Shown: positions 48,650 through 60,454 of the stretch, one piece after another
How positions within the stretch are numbered: position 1 is the first letter of the stretch
How the letters are laid out: each line of letters opens with the position of its first letter
Assembly (NCBI GenBank): GCA_020284085.1
Contig: JACEVL010000147.1
Location: forward strand, 307,501-371,500
Origin: Aporrectodea caliginosa
Taxonomy: Eukaryota; Annelida; Clitellata; Crassiclitellata; Lumbricidae
Reading direction: 5' to 3'
Length of the DNA: 64,000 bases
Notes under the pieces: model-generated
The model's input: only the letters and a program-made list of their open reading frames with translations
What the model was told of the DNA's origin: nothing
The model's database searches: none
Position numbers and translations under genes: made by a program

Positions 48650-49024
<375 letters not shown>

Positions 49025-49540
49025 TTGCCCGTCCTAAGACGGTAATGAATTCGAGTTTTGAGAATAATGCTGCCATGTACCGAATCGATGAGTTAACCAT
49101 AATAATTATATTTTCAGTTTAAGTTACATGAAACTATTTACAAAACGGCTACAAATCAATTATAGCCATAGCAAAGAATTACTTCGATGAGGATTTAATA
49201 TACTGAGTAACAAAAGAAAGAGCTTAATATTCGGCAATGCAAAGTCGATCAATTGAATCCAAATCTTGCGATTAGTGATAATATCATAAGAAGCGCAGTA
49301 AGAACGACTTTAGATAAATATTTTTCGTAACTGCAAAACATAAAAATGTAAAACAAGAAACATAGACTCACATGCGTTCTAGGAAATGTTTCGTCACCCC
49401 TGGCGACGTGGCTGTTACTCGCTTGCTACGCCAGACTCAAGCGCCCTCTTACTCGCAGGCAGCGAATTCAACGCCCCTTAGCGGTGTCTGGTGCTGGCCC
49501 ACTACGCGGGACTCGAGCGTGCCTGGTTCGAAGATGTTAG

Positions 49541-50037
49541 GGACTGGGTCGCATGACATAGTGCTTCTCTTCAGGACTAGGTCGCATGGCATATTCCTTC
49601 TCTTTAGGACTGGGTCGCATGGCATGGTGCTTCTCTTCAGGACTGGGCTGCATAGCATGGTGCTTCTCTTCAGGACTAGGCCGCATAGCATGGTGCTTCT
49701 CTTCAGGACTAGGCCGCATAGCATGGTGCTTCTCTTCAGGACTAGGCCGCATGGCATAGTGCTTCTCTTCAGGACTAGGCCGCATGGCATACTACTTCTC
49801 TTCAGGATTATATGCCGCATGGCATAGTGCTTCTCTTCAGGACTGGGTCGCATGGCATAGTGCTTCTCTTCAGGACTAGGCCGCATGGCATAGTGCTTCT
49901 CTTCAGGACTGGGTCGCATGGCATAGTGCTTCTCTTCAGGACTGGGTCGCATAGCATGGTGCTTCTCTTTAGGACCGGGCCGTATGGCATAGTGTTTTTC
50001 TTAAGGGCTGGGTCGCATGGCATAATTCTTCTCTTTG
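49541..50037. repeat. 33-bp minisatellite, 15 units, open on both strands
   Basis: The unit begins GGACTGGGTCGCATGGC and ends CTTCTCTTCA. There are eight 33-bp units at 49541-49804, one of 35 bp at 49805-49839, and six of 33 bp at 49840-50037. Because 33 is divisible by three, it gives long open frames on both strands (an 11-residue repeat such as RTGSHGIVLLF on +). The 35-bp unit shifts the frame. No promoter or homology supports a protein, so I call it a repeat. Confidence 0.85.
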
Positions 50038-50417
50038 ACTGGGCAAGCTCATAATTTTGTTGGTATATCAAACAATCCGTCAGTTTAAACCTTTGGTTTT
50101 GTGTTCCGATTTTAAATTTCACGAGTGTCTTAGTTCAGAACTCTTTTAAATGCATTCACAGTGCGCAACGCACATCTCCGTATTTTCTTAACGGAGTCAT
50201 TCTTGCTGCCTACTGCCCAACAGTGCAGGACAAAACGCTTTTGAAGAGTGTTAGAAAGCTGTTAGGCGGCTGTCGTGTTATATCAACCTGCAGCTGATAG
50301 CTGTCAAAGGCGTGTTGCTCTGTACTATATATTGAGCGTCAGAGAAAAGGCGAGACTTAATCAGGCGACGTGAAGCCGTCTCAAATTGGTTACCTCTTTC
50401 CGTCTATGACCTGTAGG

Positions 50418-50805
50418 CCAGGGTGCCAACCCATTTTTAAAGGCGGGTCAGTGGCAATTATTTCCAGCAAGTGGCGTGCCAGGATGCCGAAGGTGTCTGA
50501 GCAAAATGGGGTAGGGATTTTGGAAGAAGCTTGGTGAGCCTTCCCCAGAAAACGTTTTGCAAAACTAACTCTTAAATGGTGCACTTTTACGCATACAAGC
50601 AGTCAAATCCGGCTTTAAAATATCTTAATTTTAATCTTCATTATCAAAGTATGAATATCACATAAAAATAATTAACCCCAAAATATGACGCATTTGAACT
50701 TATATTCTCAAATTGTGTAGTCTATTATAGGCAAGGCTCCGCGGGCCAGAAAAACATCGTCAGGGGGCCAGAAATGGCCCGCAGGCTGGCTCTTTGTCAC
50801 CTTTG
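50418..50805. mobile_element. Possible hAT-like element, weak ends
   Basis: The left end reads CCAGGGTGCCAAC and the inverted right end CAAAGGTGACAAAG. The right subterminal GGCCAGAAATGGCCCGCAGG resembles Charlie-type hAT ends. Flanking octamers CCTGTAGG and CCCGTAGA agree at 6 of 8. The ends match each other only partly, so this is a suggestion. Confidence 0.35.
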
Positions 50806-51174
50806 CCCGTAGACTATTCCAAACCTTCAGCTGACTTGCCAGTACCTACAGTAATACTGTGATATCCCCTTATCCTACCTAGCCTGTTTTACTCTGCTCT
50901 GTAGAGTAATATCGCCTTATCCTATCTAGCCTGTTTTGCTCTGCACAATCCTCGTTCGATTTTCAGCTATTCCACAAAAGTCGGTAATGCTCTGTGAAGC
51001 AGCCGTGCGACCATTATTCATTCAGAGAATTGTCTGCAGTCAACAGTCAACAGTCAGCGTATTTTCATGTCCCTGTTTTGATGTTCTGTTGCAGAACAAA
51101 ACAACGACATATATTAGTTGAGATCGACCTCTCTAAATACCCATCGCATAGTTAGACGGGTCGATCGCCTTGCT

Positions 51175-51187
51175 CTGTCTCTCTCTG

Positions 51188-51218
<31 letters not shown>

Positions 51219-51435
51219 GTCTCTCTGTCTCTGTCTCTGTCTCTGTCTCTGTGTCTCTGTGTCTCTGTGTCTCTGTGTCTCTGTGTCTCTCTATCTCTGT
51301 CTCTCTGTCTCTGTATCTCTGTCTCTCTATCTCTGTCTCGGTCTCTGTCTTGTGTCTGTGTCTGTGCTGTCTGTCGGTCTCTGTCTCTGTCTCTGTCTGT
51401 CTGTCAGTCAGTCAGTCTGTCTGTCTGTCTGTTTT

Positions 51436-51468
<33 letters not shown>

Positions 51469-51480
51469 GTCTTTCTGTTT
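51175..51480. repeat. (CTCT/CTGT)n array, ~305 bp
   Basis: TCTCTGTCTCTG units giving way to GTCT units near 51405-51470. Three overlapping Ser/Leu/Cys-rich frames are artefacts. Confidence 0.95.
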
Positions 51481-52545
51481 CTCTTGGCTGTAGCACAGGT
51501 TTCGCTGTAGAGAGCATTCGTTGTCTGGACAATACCAGGCGGTATTCTGAGATTCTGTCTTTCAGCTCAGATTTACCTGCTGATATTAAACAGACAACTT
51601 CCAAATCGAACAGGTCGCTCATTCTCGATATTTACGCGCAGCAGCCTTATCGGATTCTAAGTAAGATCTTTGCAACAATATTTTTCTGTTTATTGCGACC
51701 TGCGTAGAATTCTAGGAATATATTATACGACTTACTCAATGCGTTACACATGCAGTTAGAAATAAACTATTCCTACTTATCGTTGAGTTAATCTGCTTGT
51801 TATGACTTCGATATCAGAAGATTTATAGAAAAGAAGTTATGTTAAGTGTCATTAATTTTGATTGCACATAAAGTAGCGATCTCGATTTGTTCACGCTACG
51901 TCTAATAAAGTCTTGTAACAAGAGCCGCAAAACTCAGCACCATTTGTGCATTTTAGATGAAATGTTGACGTTCAGGGTCTTCGCCTTCCTGCCTTAACGA
52001 ATATTCTTAGCCAGAATCCTAACTCTAGTTATTATCACAAATTTATTCCCCCAAGTTGAAAGTTAAAGAAATCAGCGAAACAGTCTGTGCATTAAATGTA
52101 CATTACAGCTGTCAATCATCGAAGAATACAGTATTCTACTTCTCTCGAAGCGTCCTGATAAAGAGCCACTGGAAACGTCAAATTCCCTAATCTCTTTACT
52201 ACTACCGACAAAACTAACTTACGAGGCACTTTGTCGTCCTAACATAAACTGAGCGGCTGTAACTTCGAAGCAGTGATGGACCTCTCCTTTATATTACAAC
52301 GAACGACAGATGTCTCTGTGTTTGCACAGTTTTATTTAGCGCCTATACACGCTCGCCTATCGTCTGCTGAAAAGTCCAACAGCTGTTTCAAAGCCAATCT
52401 TTGTTCTGTTCCAATCGTTCCAATATCGATCGTTGAATTGATGCCGATGTGTGCACTCATCCATTCGGCGCTCCCTCCTTCGAACATCCCCTCCTCAGAT
52501 CAGTGCCCGCATTACACGCTGTAGCAACACGTGTCGCGCAAGACA

Positions 52546-52680
52546 GATGGGGACAGACAGACAAAGACAGACAGACAAAGACAGACAGAGAGACAGAGAG
52601 AAACTTTCGTATTGGATTACATAGCGCGATATAGACAGACAGACGCAGAGAGACGCTGAGCGAGAGACAGCGCTGCCCTC
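52546..52680. repeat. GACA/GAGA-rich region
   Basis: AGACAGACAGACAAAG units to 52600, then a related cluster at 52632-52672. Confidence 0.85.
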
Positions 52681-52897
52681 AGCCATTCGCATATGTGCTT
52701 CGAGCGATGGATTTGGCCAAGGCAAACAAAACGCCTTTACACCTGCGACTCTAATCACTCGACGCCTGGAACTGCGCTTTCTGCTGCTATTGATGTTGAA
52801 GTTGTTGTTGCAGAGAACAACTTCATGCCGCTTCGTGCTTCAAACGAACAGTGACCAACACTCTGAGATTCTAATCCGAAATTACTGCCATATAGGG

Positions 52898-53125
52898 GAG
52901 GGGATTTTAGGGTAATGGTAACACTCTGGCACAAAGAGTAGAAGACCAGCGGGATTGCTCCCTACTAGCCTCCCAAAGGTCGACTCAGCCTTTCATTCTC
53001 CAGATGGCGTTAATAACATGAGCTGTAGGATGTAAAGGGCGCCTTGCATGGCTGCCAAACAGATGAATTCGACTTCTGTAATAACTTGTGATCATCCGTT
53101 CATACTATAAACTGTAACCATACTG
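52898..53125 (+). mobile_element. SINE family 2, full-length diverged copy
   Basis: It begins TTAGGGTAATGGTAACACTC and CTGGCACAAAGAG, has a mutated B box (GGGATTGCTCC), then CCTCCCAAAGGTCGACTCAG. The body ends GGCGCCTTGCATGGCTGCC and CTGTAATAACTTGTGATCAT. It aligns along its full length with the copies at 46277 and 60455, which defines the family. Confidence 0.72.
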
Positions 53126-54423
53126 CGGTGTGTCAGTTTAAAATAATAAATGAAGACTAAGTTTCTTATGTATGCTGGGTCTATATCGACCTTTCAAACT
53201 ACTCACACAAACATATTCAGTTATATTTAGCGCATTGTCTAACAATGTATTTTGCAATCGCTATAGACACTATTAAACTGATCATTAACTATCAGACTGA
53301 AACCTTAATTAAAGAGCACTACAATACTTTTGAGTCAGTTGAATAGTCTCTTTCGAAACGTAAGGCTCATTCAAAGTTGGAATATGCTTGACATATAGGT
53401 TGACGAAATAGCACTCAACTGTATTAGAGTGATTCGTTGAAGACAGATCTGTTATTCAGCTATGCTCTTAGACTTACATACACCCATCGTCACCAAGAGC
53501 TCGACTGGAAACGACTGGAAACGCCTCCACCTATTTATCTTGCGGGGCGCCGCTATAATTATAAGTATTCCAAACGAATGAATGAAATATGAGCTTGTCT
53601 GCAGGGTTCGGTTTTTGTGAGTTGTGCAGTTCACAGGGACTATGTGTTTATGTAGTTTGACAGACAACACAATCAACAGAAATAGAAGTCTTTGTTCATC
53701 CACAACACATACAAATGTACACTTTTTTTATTATACAGACTGTATTACAGAGACCAAATGTGATGCCAGGGCTCAAAACCCGTCGCTTGTCGCTTCCCAG
53801 ATACTGAGATAGAAGCTGAAATAGGCGAGACGGTCAAAAACGTAGAATATTCTTCAATTCAACCTATGAATTTGCCAGAATTTACAAAGTAGCACTCCGA
53901 TTTTGATGCCGTTTGCTTTATTCGACATGGAATTACCTTTATTGCACAGCAAAATTGCAGAATAATCAAGTAATGGTTGCTGAGGACTTTGATGACACGA
54001 ATATTCCGAGACTTTTTATTGGATTTTGTACTCTATACCAATGAAAGAATCAAACGAGCATAATTTCAGTTAAAAGAAGATATTTTCATTCTGTAAAAAG
54101 TATGTTGAAGCAGATTAATTGTAGAATATGACTGAATAAAAAGGTCAGAAACCGACACGTGACGGGTTTTGACCGCTGGCGTCACAAATGGCCTCGACCC
54201 TGCTAATTTTTCAATGTATTGATTGGGTGAGATCCTTCACCACCGTTGCCCGTTTGATAGGGCGCCATGCCATATACGGCGCCCTGTACACGGCCCGTGC
54301 TAGCCCGAGATTTAAATCTCCGAAATAAGCCACCATCTACACGCATTCTCGCACAGAGGTGCATGGGACGCATGCTCTTACCGATGTAGCTTACTCTGCC
54401 ATACACCATTCTCTGTTCCATTC
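53126..54423. other. Anonymous sequence
   Basis: No gene or element recognised. Confidence 0.55.
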
Positions 54424-54560
54424 TTGCCCGCCTTCCTGCCTGCCTGTCTGTCTGCCTGCCCTTTACGGATCTCTTCTTCCCTTCCTTCTTTCATCCTTCC
54501 TCTCTGTCTGTCTGTCTGTCTGTCTCTCTCTGTCTCTCTGTCTCTCTGTCTCTGTCTGTC

Positions 54561-54595
<35 letters not shown>

Positions 54596-54598
54596 TTC
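54424..54598. repeat. (CTGC/CTGT/CTCT)n region
   Basis: CTGCCTGC units, then CTTC, then CTGTCTCT units. Overlapping open frames are low complexity up to this point. Confidence 0.88.
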
Positions 54599-54794
54599 AC
54601 TGGTCTTGCAGCAGTCTTGCTGCTTCATTTATCACACAGCTTAAGACTCTCTCGCCCCTTGAAGCGTCTAATGCAACTGATTTGGAATTAATATCCGATT
54701 GGTTATCTGAAACGAGGCATAACATAGAGCTCCTCTGCATGGTGCCTTGTGTGGCCACAACTGATCACCTGATACGAGCTACAAAGACGATCGT

Positions 54795-54865
54795 GACTTT
54801 CCCAACCTTTAACTCCGCCACTGCAGTGCCAGTCCCAAGCTTGGAGAAAGGAGGAGGGCGACGCT
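54795..54865 (-). repeat. Dispersed repeat family C, partial copy 3
   Basis: On the minus strand it reads CCAAGCTTGGGACTGGCA then AGTGGCGGAGTTAAAGG, matching the end of the copy at 59366. Confidence 0.5.
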
Positions 54866-54989
54866 GATCATTTTTGTTATGACAGTGTAGTTAAACAGCA
54901 ACTGACCAATCAACCTTTGCTTGCGTGAGCAGCCACGTCGACAATAAAATGCAGACGTCTGTCTATATAAATTTTGTGTGCATCTGTGT

Positions 54990-55098
54990 GAATGTGTGTG
55001 TGTGTGTGTGTGTGTCTATATGTAGACGTATGTGAGTGTGTGTGTGTGTGGGTGCGTGCGTGCGTGCGTGCGTGTGTTTGTGTGTGTGTGTTTGCGGG
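54990..55098. repeat. (TG)n and (GTGC)n array
   Basis: TG units with GTGC units at 55051-55072. Confidence 0.9.
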
Positions 55099-55230
55099 AA
55101 CAGTATGGCTAAGCATACGCGCATGCGCACAGGCATGCACATCAGTGTTTACGCAGTAGAGCGACGGCCGAGTGAATTATGGACGCAATGGCCGCCCTCT
55201 GCATTAGTAGATATGGGCTGAAGAGGAATG

Positions 55231-55376
55231 GCGAGCAGGGAGGACGGAAGGGCAGGGAGAAAGGAGGGGCAAGGAGGACGGAAGGGCAGAGAGGACGGAA
55301 GGGCAGGGAGAAAGGAGGGGCAGGGAGGACGGAAGGGCAGAGAGGACGGAAGGGCAGGGAGAAGGGAAGGGCAGGG
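55231..55376. repeat. G-rich minisatellite
   Basis: Units such as GGAGGACGGAAGGGCAG and AGAGGACGGAAGGGCAG alternate with GGAGAAAGGAGGGGCA. All G runs are on the + strand, so several G-quadruplex-forming tracts are possible. Open frames across it are repeat artefacts. Confidence 0.8.
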
Positions 55377-56544
55377 GCGGCCATCGGGGCCTCAATCGTC
55401 TCATTCGCAGCTGTAGCACCATCTGTGTCAACAGAGTCGGGTTTCGACGTCAAACACTGCCTCCTCCAATTAGAGATCTCGACTCTTGGCACACTGCCAA
55501 TGTGCCTTTGACGTTGAATTTGGTGACGTGTTATGCATTAAGACGCCGATCATCGCAGAAAAAGCGCATCATAAGTCATTCATAAAGATTATATGATCTG
55601 ATCGAAGACGCTTTCTCTCACTTGTTTACTTATTCGTCTGTTGGTATAACAATTTAATCCAACCTTATTTATTTAGTTGTATTTATTCACGTATTTGTAT
55701 TTCGCGCATAAGAATGAACGAACAAGCTACCAGTAGCGTAGCCAGAGGGAGCAGGGGAGCGGCCGCTCCCTCTGAGACCATTTTGCAAAATGTGGGGCCT
55801 TTTCGAAATTTATTTATGGCCCAAAAACATACCGGGTTTCGACGGTATGCAAGTCAAGCTGCACCTAAGAGTGGCGTAGCGATCTGTTTTCACACTAGCA
55901 AATTTTCTGATAGGTCTACGTTTTACTGTGCATCCACAAGTATTGCTGTTCTGTCTGTTGACGTAGGCCTCTGTAAGTATGAACGGACCGAAGGCGTATA
56001 GAGACAGACAGCACAGATTCGAGTGAGCGAAGACAGTGTATCTATCCCTCAGGATGCACGGTAACAGTTCTAAAGTCTAAAAGAGTCATACAAACCGCAT
56101 GCACAGTCAACGAGTCATCCGTCCCAAGTCGAAATATAGCTAGTTTCAGCTTTAAACACATCCATCATCAATTAGCACACATTCGCCTTGTCATGCTCCA
56201 AGTGTTTGCGGTATATAAGCTTAGGGCTATATAACATTTCTAGTGTAGTCGGCTGTTAAACCCAGATAGCCTACATGTACGGGTTACCGAAATAGAGAGG
56301 AAACTTTAAACATGTATATATGTTTCTATAACTTTCTTAGCAGTGATGTTAAACCAAATCATTATTATACACAGATCTTAACGCGCTATGGCAGCCTATA
56401 GTATGTTTAAAGCATGCTTAGAGCCAGTTTGACTTTAACGCTTTAATCTACTTACAAAATGTAATGTAATGTAAATCTAGCTAGTTGACTATAGCCTACT
56501 ATTCAGTTGACTGTGAGGCGCCCTTGTAACTGTGTTACGACGGC

Positions 56545-56594
56545 CGTGTTACGACGCCATATAAATTGTCATTATTATTATTATTATTATTATT
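56545..56594 (+). repeat. Retroposon 3' tail with (ATT)n inside the hAT element
   Basis: GACGCCATATAAATTGTC runs into (ATT)n. A similar tail, GACGCCATATAAATTTTGA, lies at 17380-17398. Confidence 0.5.
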
Positions 56595-56971
56595 AATGTA
56601 AATATTCGAAAATTTCTCAGCACCCACAAAAGTCACGTCAGAGGGACCAGCTTATTCACCGGTGCTATATCATATCAAGTCCGCAATAGACAAACTCCTC
56701 TGTTCATTCCGGTGCCAGGTCAAAATCCGGGAGTTCAAGCCGAGGTCAAACTGCGACTATAGTACCTCTATACTAGAACAGCTTAAACGCATAGTTTCCA
56801 ATGTGAACTGAGTCTTGTATGAAAAGAATGTTAACCGTAGCTCCCTTTTTAATAATAGAGATTCATGATAAATGGAATTTTCCTGGTTTCAAGACAGTTC
56901 ACGTTCCGGCAACAGGACAGTGAGGACACAGCATGTTTGAATCCATAGTAATCAGCTTTCTAACGAATATA

Positions 56972-57586
56972 CAGGGTGGCGCAAAATAAACCGGACTATT
57001 ATGGTATTGGTTTGGCATTTAATATAACATTGAATGAACTGTAAAATTTCAGAATTTTCTGGATGCGTAAGAAATTTCAGTCAAAGTGATGTTCAATATG
57101 TCCTCTGTTTGCTGCGATATCCAATGATAATCGCTTGCGAAACTGTCCAATAGACCGGTTGATAGTGTCCTCGCTGATTTCGTCCCAGCATGCGGTCAGA
57201 ACTTCTTTCAAATGTTCAATAAAGTCTGGAACGTGAGCAGTGAAAATTGGCCACCGAACAGTCCGGACTTGAATCCCGTAGACTATTCCATCTGGGGAAT
57301 GCTTCAACAGCTTGTCTACAGGCAGAGAATTCGAGATATTGAACATTTGAAAGAAGTTCTGACCGCATGCTGGGACGAAATCAGCGAGGACACTATCAAC
57401 CGGGCTATTGGACAGTTTCGCAAGCGATTATCATTGGTTATCGCAGCAAACGGAGGACATATTGAACATCACTTTGACTGAAATTTCTTACGCATTCAGA
57501 AAATTCTGAAATTTTACAGTTCATTCAATGTTATATTAAATGCCAAACCAGTACCATAATAGTCCGGTTTATTTTGCGCCACCCTG
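56972..57586. mobile_element. Mariner-derived foldback element nested in a hAT element
   Basis: The ends are CAGGGTGGCGCAAAATAAAC and its inverse, flanked by TA on both sides (56970-56971, 57587-57588), as in Tc1/mariner insertion. Bases 56972-57220 are a nearly exact inverted copy of 57337-57586, so the element is a palindrome with a loop of about 115 bp. The right arm plus loop (57212-57481) encodes the C-terminus of a mariner transposase, including NSPDLNPVDYSIWG with the region of the third catalytic aspartate. The left arm carries the same C-terminus on the opposite strand (57077-57346). Confidence 0.88.
57212..57481 (+). pseudogene. Mariner transposase C-terminal fragment
   Basis: The frame reads ENWPPNSPDLNPVDYSIWG, then HLKEVLTACWDEISEDTINR and GHIEHHFD with a stop. 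This is the C-terminal third of a Tc1/mariner-type transposase, with the PDLNPxDYxxW block. The N-terminal helix-turn-helix domain and the first two catalytic aspartates are absent, so it cannot be active. An inverted duplicate of the last 50 or so codons lies at 57077-57220 on the minus strand. Confidence 0.82.
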
Positions 57587-58229
57587 TAGAAGGCGGTATA
57601 TATATATCTGCTACAGACGTTAACTGTGACTTGCTCAACTATGTTCGATGCCACAGAGAAATATTTGCAAATGTACTCAGGGACGATGTGCTAGGCAAAG
57701 GCTTTGAAAGATACTTACAGTATAAAATTATGTCTAAAGAGGGAGAATGGGGCGAGGTTTGGGTTTTGTACTATTATGATATAGTATACTATACTATTAG
57801 TATTACTAATTTACTGTACATTTTGTACTGCTTTTGCCACTTTTGGGTGTTTCCCTATCTATTTAAATACGCAATAAATACGTATAGTCAAAATGAATGT
57901 AATTAATTGAAATTATTTATTTAGGTAAGTGGGGCCTTTTTTATGTGCTCGCTCCCCCTGGTGTTAAAACCTGGCTACGCCACTGCAAGCTACCGAACGT
58001 GTATTAGCCTAATTTTACTTAGGATTCACGAGGTAAAAACTAAAAGCAGTCTAGACTTGTGATTACTTCCTCATCATTGTAATTTGAAGGAGGTCAAGCA
58101 GTTTAATGGATGGTAAGCATTTGAGCTGATTAAAGAAACAGCGCCAGTCAAACAAGATAAACCTAAAAGTGGCAATAAATAATTATAAGCAATTGGCAGA
58201 AGTGCCATTGAGGCATTCGAAACGGACTC

Positions 58230-58680
58230 AGCATGGCATAATATAATCTAATCTAATCCAAGAACTTATATAGCGCCATTGTATTATAATGCTCGAGGCA
58301 TCAGTCGATGGTTCTACTAAGTAAAATCGTTGTATAAATCAAATTCCAAGGTGAGTCCTTTCAAAAGGGAATCGGAGAAGACAAGGAAACTTCTTACAGA
58401 GGAAATGAGTCAAGGAAAGGATGAGATTTTATTTAAGATCTTAAGATCGGAACAGACTTTAGAGAGCGAATCTTAGTCGGAAGAGAGTTCCAGAGTCTAG
58501 AACCAGCAACAGAAAAGGTGTGCCTATCGAGGGCCGTCCTTGTCCACAGTACAATCAGATTGAGACAGTCAGAAGACTTGGTTGAGTATAGACAGGTCTT
58601 TGGAGTCAACGAAGACTGAAGATACGGTACTTAGGTTGACTGAAATTTTTAGTCTTGCTTAGACACAATTGTAACTATTC
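58230..58680 (-). pseudogene. LINE 3' end: RT C-terminus, (AGATT)n tail
   Basis: The minus strand encodes ALDRHTFSVAGSRLWNSLP and TKIRSLKSVPIL before a stop, the usual end of a non-LTR RT. The frame stays open upstream to about 58680. About 180 bp of untranslated tail follows to GGCGCTATATAAG at 58261-58275, then AGATT repeats at 58234-58257. Both tail and protein differ from the other LINE ends in the window. Confidence 0.7.
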
Positions 58681-59365
58681 AGTTAAGAATCTGCGACTCA
58701 AGATTCCTTTGTAGGGCAAAAACAGTTGAATAGCCCTCCTGAAGGTTTACAACTAGATACAGCAGACAAAAAACCTTGCATTTTTCAAAGCAGAATCTGT
58801 ATTGGATCTCATAAACTTGTCAGACCAGAGGTTCACTATCTTGGTGTCTGCCATCGCATAAGCGAACTGTTAATATGCAGACGATGCAGAAGAAAACCAA
58901 CGGCCATCATCAGTCTTGTTCTTTGGACTTGGTCATTGGTCTTGTTGATCCTTGGTTCAAACGAGTGTTTGGATTTTGTCTTTAATCGACGTCTTTTGAG
59001 ATTTCATTGCCTAAATATGACGCCAGTTTTGTGTACTTCAGATGAAACAATAAAACCAGTCAAGTATGGGAGTTTGTCAGACAAAATTGTCTAGTTACCG
59101 AGCGCAGCCACTCTGACGCACATCACCAGACGTTTGTGTATCAGGCACAACAGGCCACAGTGACTGTCATATATATACGTGTTGACAATTGTTTAGGTCA
59201 CACATTGCAATAATCTAGTAAAAGCAAATCTAATCTGATAGAATCTACTGATTTTTATAGCGCCGTTGCTGCGTAACTACTAATGTGTCTATTATTGTTT
59301 GCCAAAAAGAATATAATTATGTGTCGATGCATCGTTTCAGTCATAGAGTCTGGTAGTAGTAGAAG
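58681..59365. other. Anonymous sequence
   Basis: A 122-codon open frame at 58726-59094 has no recognisable domain. A tail-like TTTTATAGCGCCG at 59254 with AATCT units to its left is a diverged retroposon end. Confidence 0.45.
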
Positions 59366-59490
59366 TAGTTTCACTTTAACGACATTCTTTGATAACAAAG
59401 ATCATTAGCTTCGCCCACGTCCTTGTTCCAGGCTTGGGACTGGCACCGCCAGAGTATACGAGCAGTGGCGGAGTTTTAGAGTCTGGTCTT
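59366..59490 (+). repeat. Dispersed repeat family C, copy 2
   Basis: CACTTTAACGACATTCTTTG, AACAAAGATCATTAGC and TTCCAGGCTTGGGACTGGCA are followed by AGTGGCGGAGTT. Order and spacing match the copy at 4612. Confidence 0.55.
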
Positions 59491-59670
59491 GGTAGACATT
59501 TAATTTAAGAGAGTAGTGGCTTCTGTGTCGTCATGTTTCGTCTTATATTCCGACTGATTACGTCTGTGTTGGTCGTCTTTCATATCTGACACCTACACTT
59601 GGCTTCGTACATCACGCATCGATGCAGACGAATCGTCTTCGCCAGACGTCGTTGATGATGCACCGAGTGC

Positions 59671-59742
59671 TGCTGCTGCTGCTGATGCTGCTGCTGCTGC
59701 TGCTGATGCTGCTGCTGCTGCTGATGCTGCTGCTGCTGCTGC
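59671..59742. repeat. (CTG)n with CTGATG interruptions
   Basis: Blocks of four to six CTG triplets separated by ATG at near-regular spacing; poly-Gln or poly-Ser frames on the minus strand are artefacts as far as can be seen. Confidence 0.93.
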
Positions 59743-60454
59743 TCAGTTTGTTGGGGTTGCCTTGGACTGCAGAGCGATGCATATGATACAGGATTATTTC
59801 CAGCCAGATTAACTGCAAAAGACGGATCATTTGGCGCCTGCCAAATGCGAGTGACGATAAATGACGCACTTACACACGGACTTATACACACAGACAGGTG
59901 CAACAGGCATAGAAACGGACGTAGACACACCTATACACACGTACACAGACACGCAGACGGACGTAGACAAACATATAGACGGACATGTCCAGACACAGGT
60001 GAAGCTACATACAAACACGTAGAACAGCCAAATAGACTGATGTAGACAAACTCTAGTGGCAGACACATACAGACAGAGATATTAGGACGGGCAGAGAAGG
60101 AAACAGACAGACAGGCAGAGATCATTTTCATTTTCTTGAGAGATAATCATAGGCACGCTTCGTCTTATACAGTAGGATGTTGCATGTCATCGCGACGTAC
60201 ATTGACCCATCGCTGGCGGCTTATACTACGGATAAGAAGTTTAGCCATACGACCTCATTCGTCAGCATGCATCGGGCCACAAGGTCTCGTCTTCAGCATC
60301 AAATCGATTGCAATGTAATATTCGAGAACGAACATCAGACTGCAAAAGATCAATCCTTTGGAGGATGCAGTGGTTGACAGAGGAGGCTCATGTTACCTCG
60401 GATGAGGTCTCTGATGGCGGAACATTGTTGACGATCTGTCTTAGGGGCGGGGAG

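Larger units (their letters stand above)
50806..52897. other. Anonymous sequence with a (CTCT/CTGT)n array
   Basis: Apart from the arrays at 51175 and 52546, nothing is recognised. Two near-identical TATCCTACCTAGCCTGTTTT segments at about 50870 and 50917 form a small duplication. Confidence 0.5.
55731..57985. mobile_element. hAT-like DNA transposon, 8-bp duplication CAAGCTAC
   Basis: The left end starts CAGTAGCGTAGCCAG; the right end, reverse-complemented, is CAGTGGCGTAGCCAG, one mismatch in 15. Both sides are flanked by an identical 8-bp CAAGCTAC (55723-55730 and 57986-57993), the size typical of hAT transposition. The interior of 2255 bp has no recognisable transposase. It contains a retroposon tail with (ATT)n near 56545-56594 and a nested mariner foldback at 56972-57586. 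An open frame at 57574-57906 inside it matches nothing I know. Confidence 0.88.

Noticed and set aside
49541..50037. CRISPR-like array
   Set aside because: Units are contiguous with no spacers and vary in step with each other; it is a minisatellite in a eukaryotic genome.
58874..58885. YADD, the reverse transcriptase catalytic motif, on the + strand
   Set aside because: Neighbouring codons give stops and none of the expected flanking RT sequence; chance tetrapeptide.
58726..59094. 122-codon + strand frame with a hydrophobic run
   Set aside because: No recognisable domain or splice context; lies between retroposon remnants.
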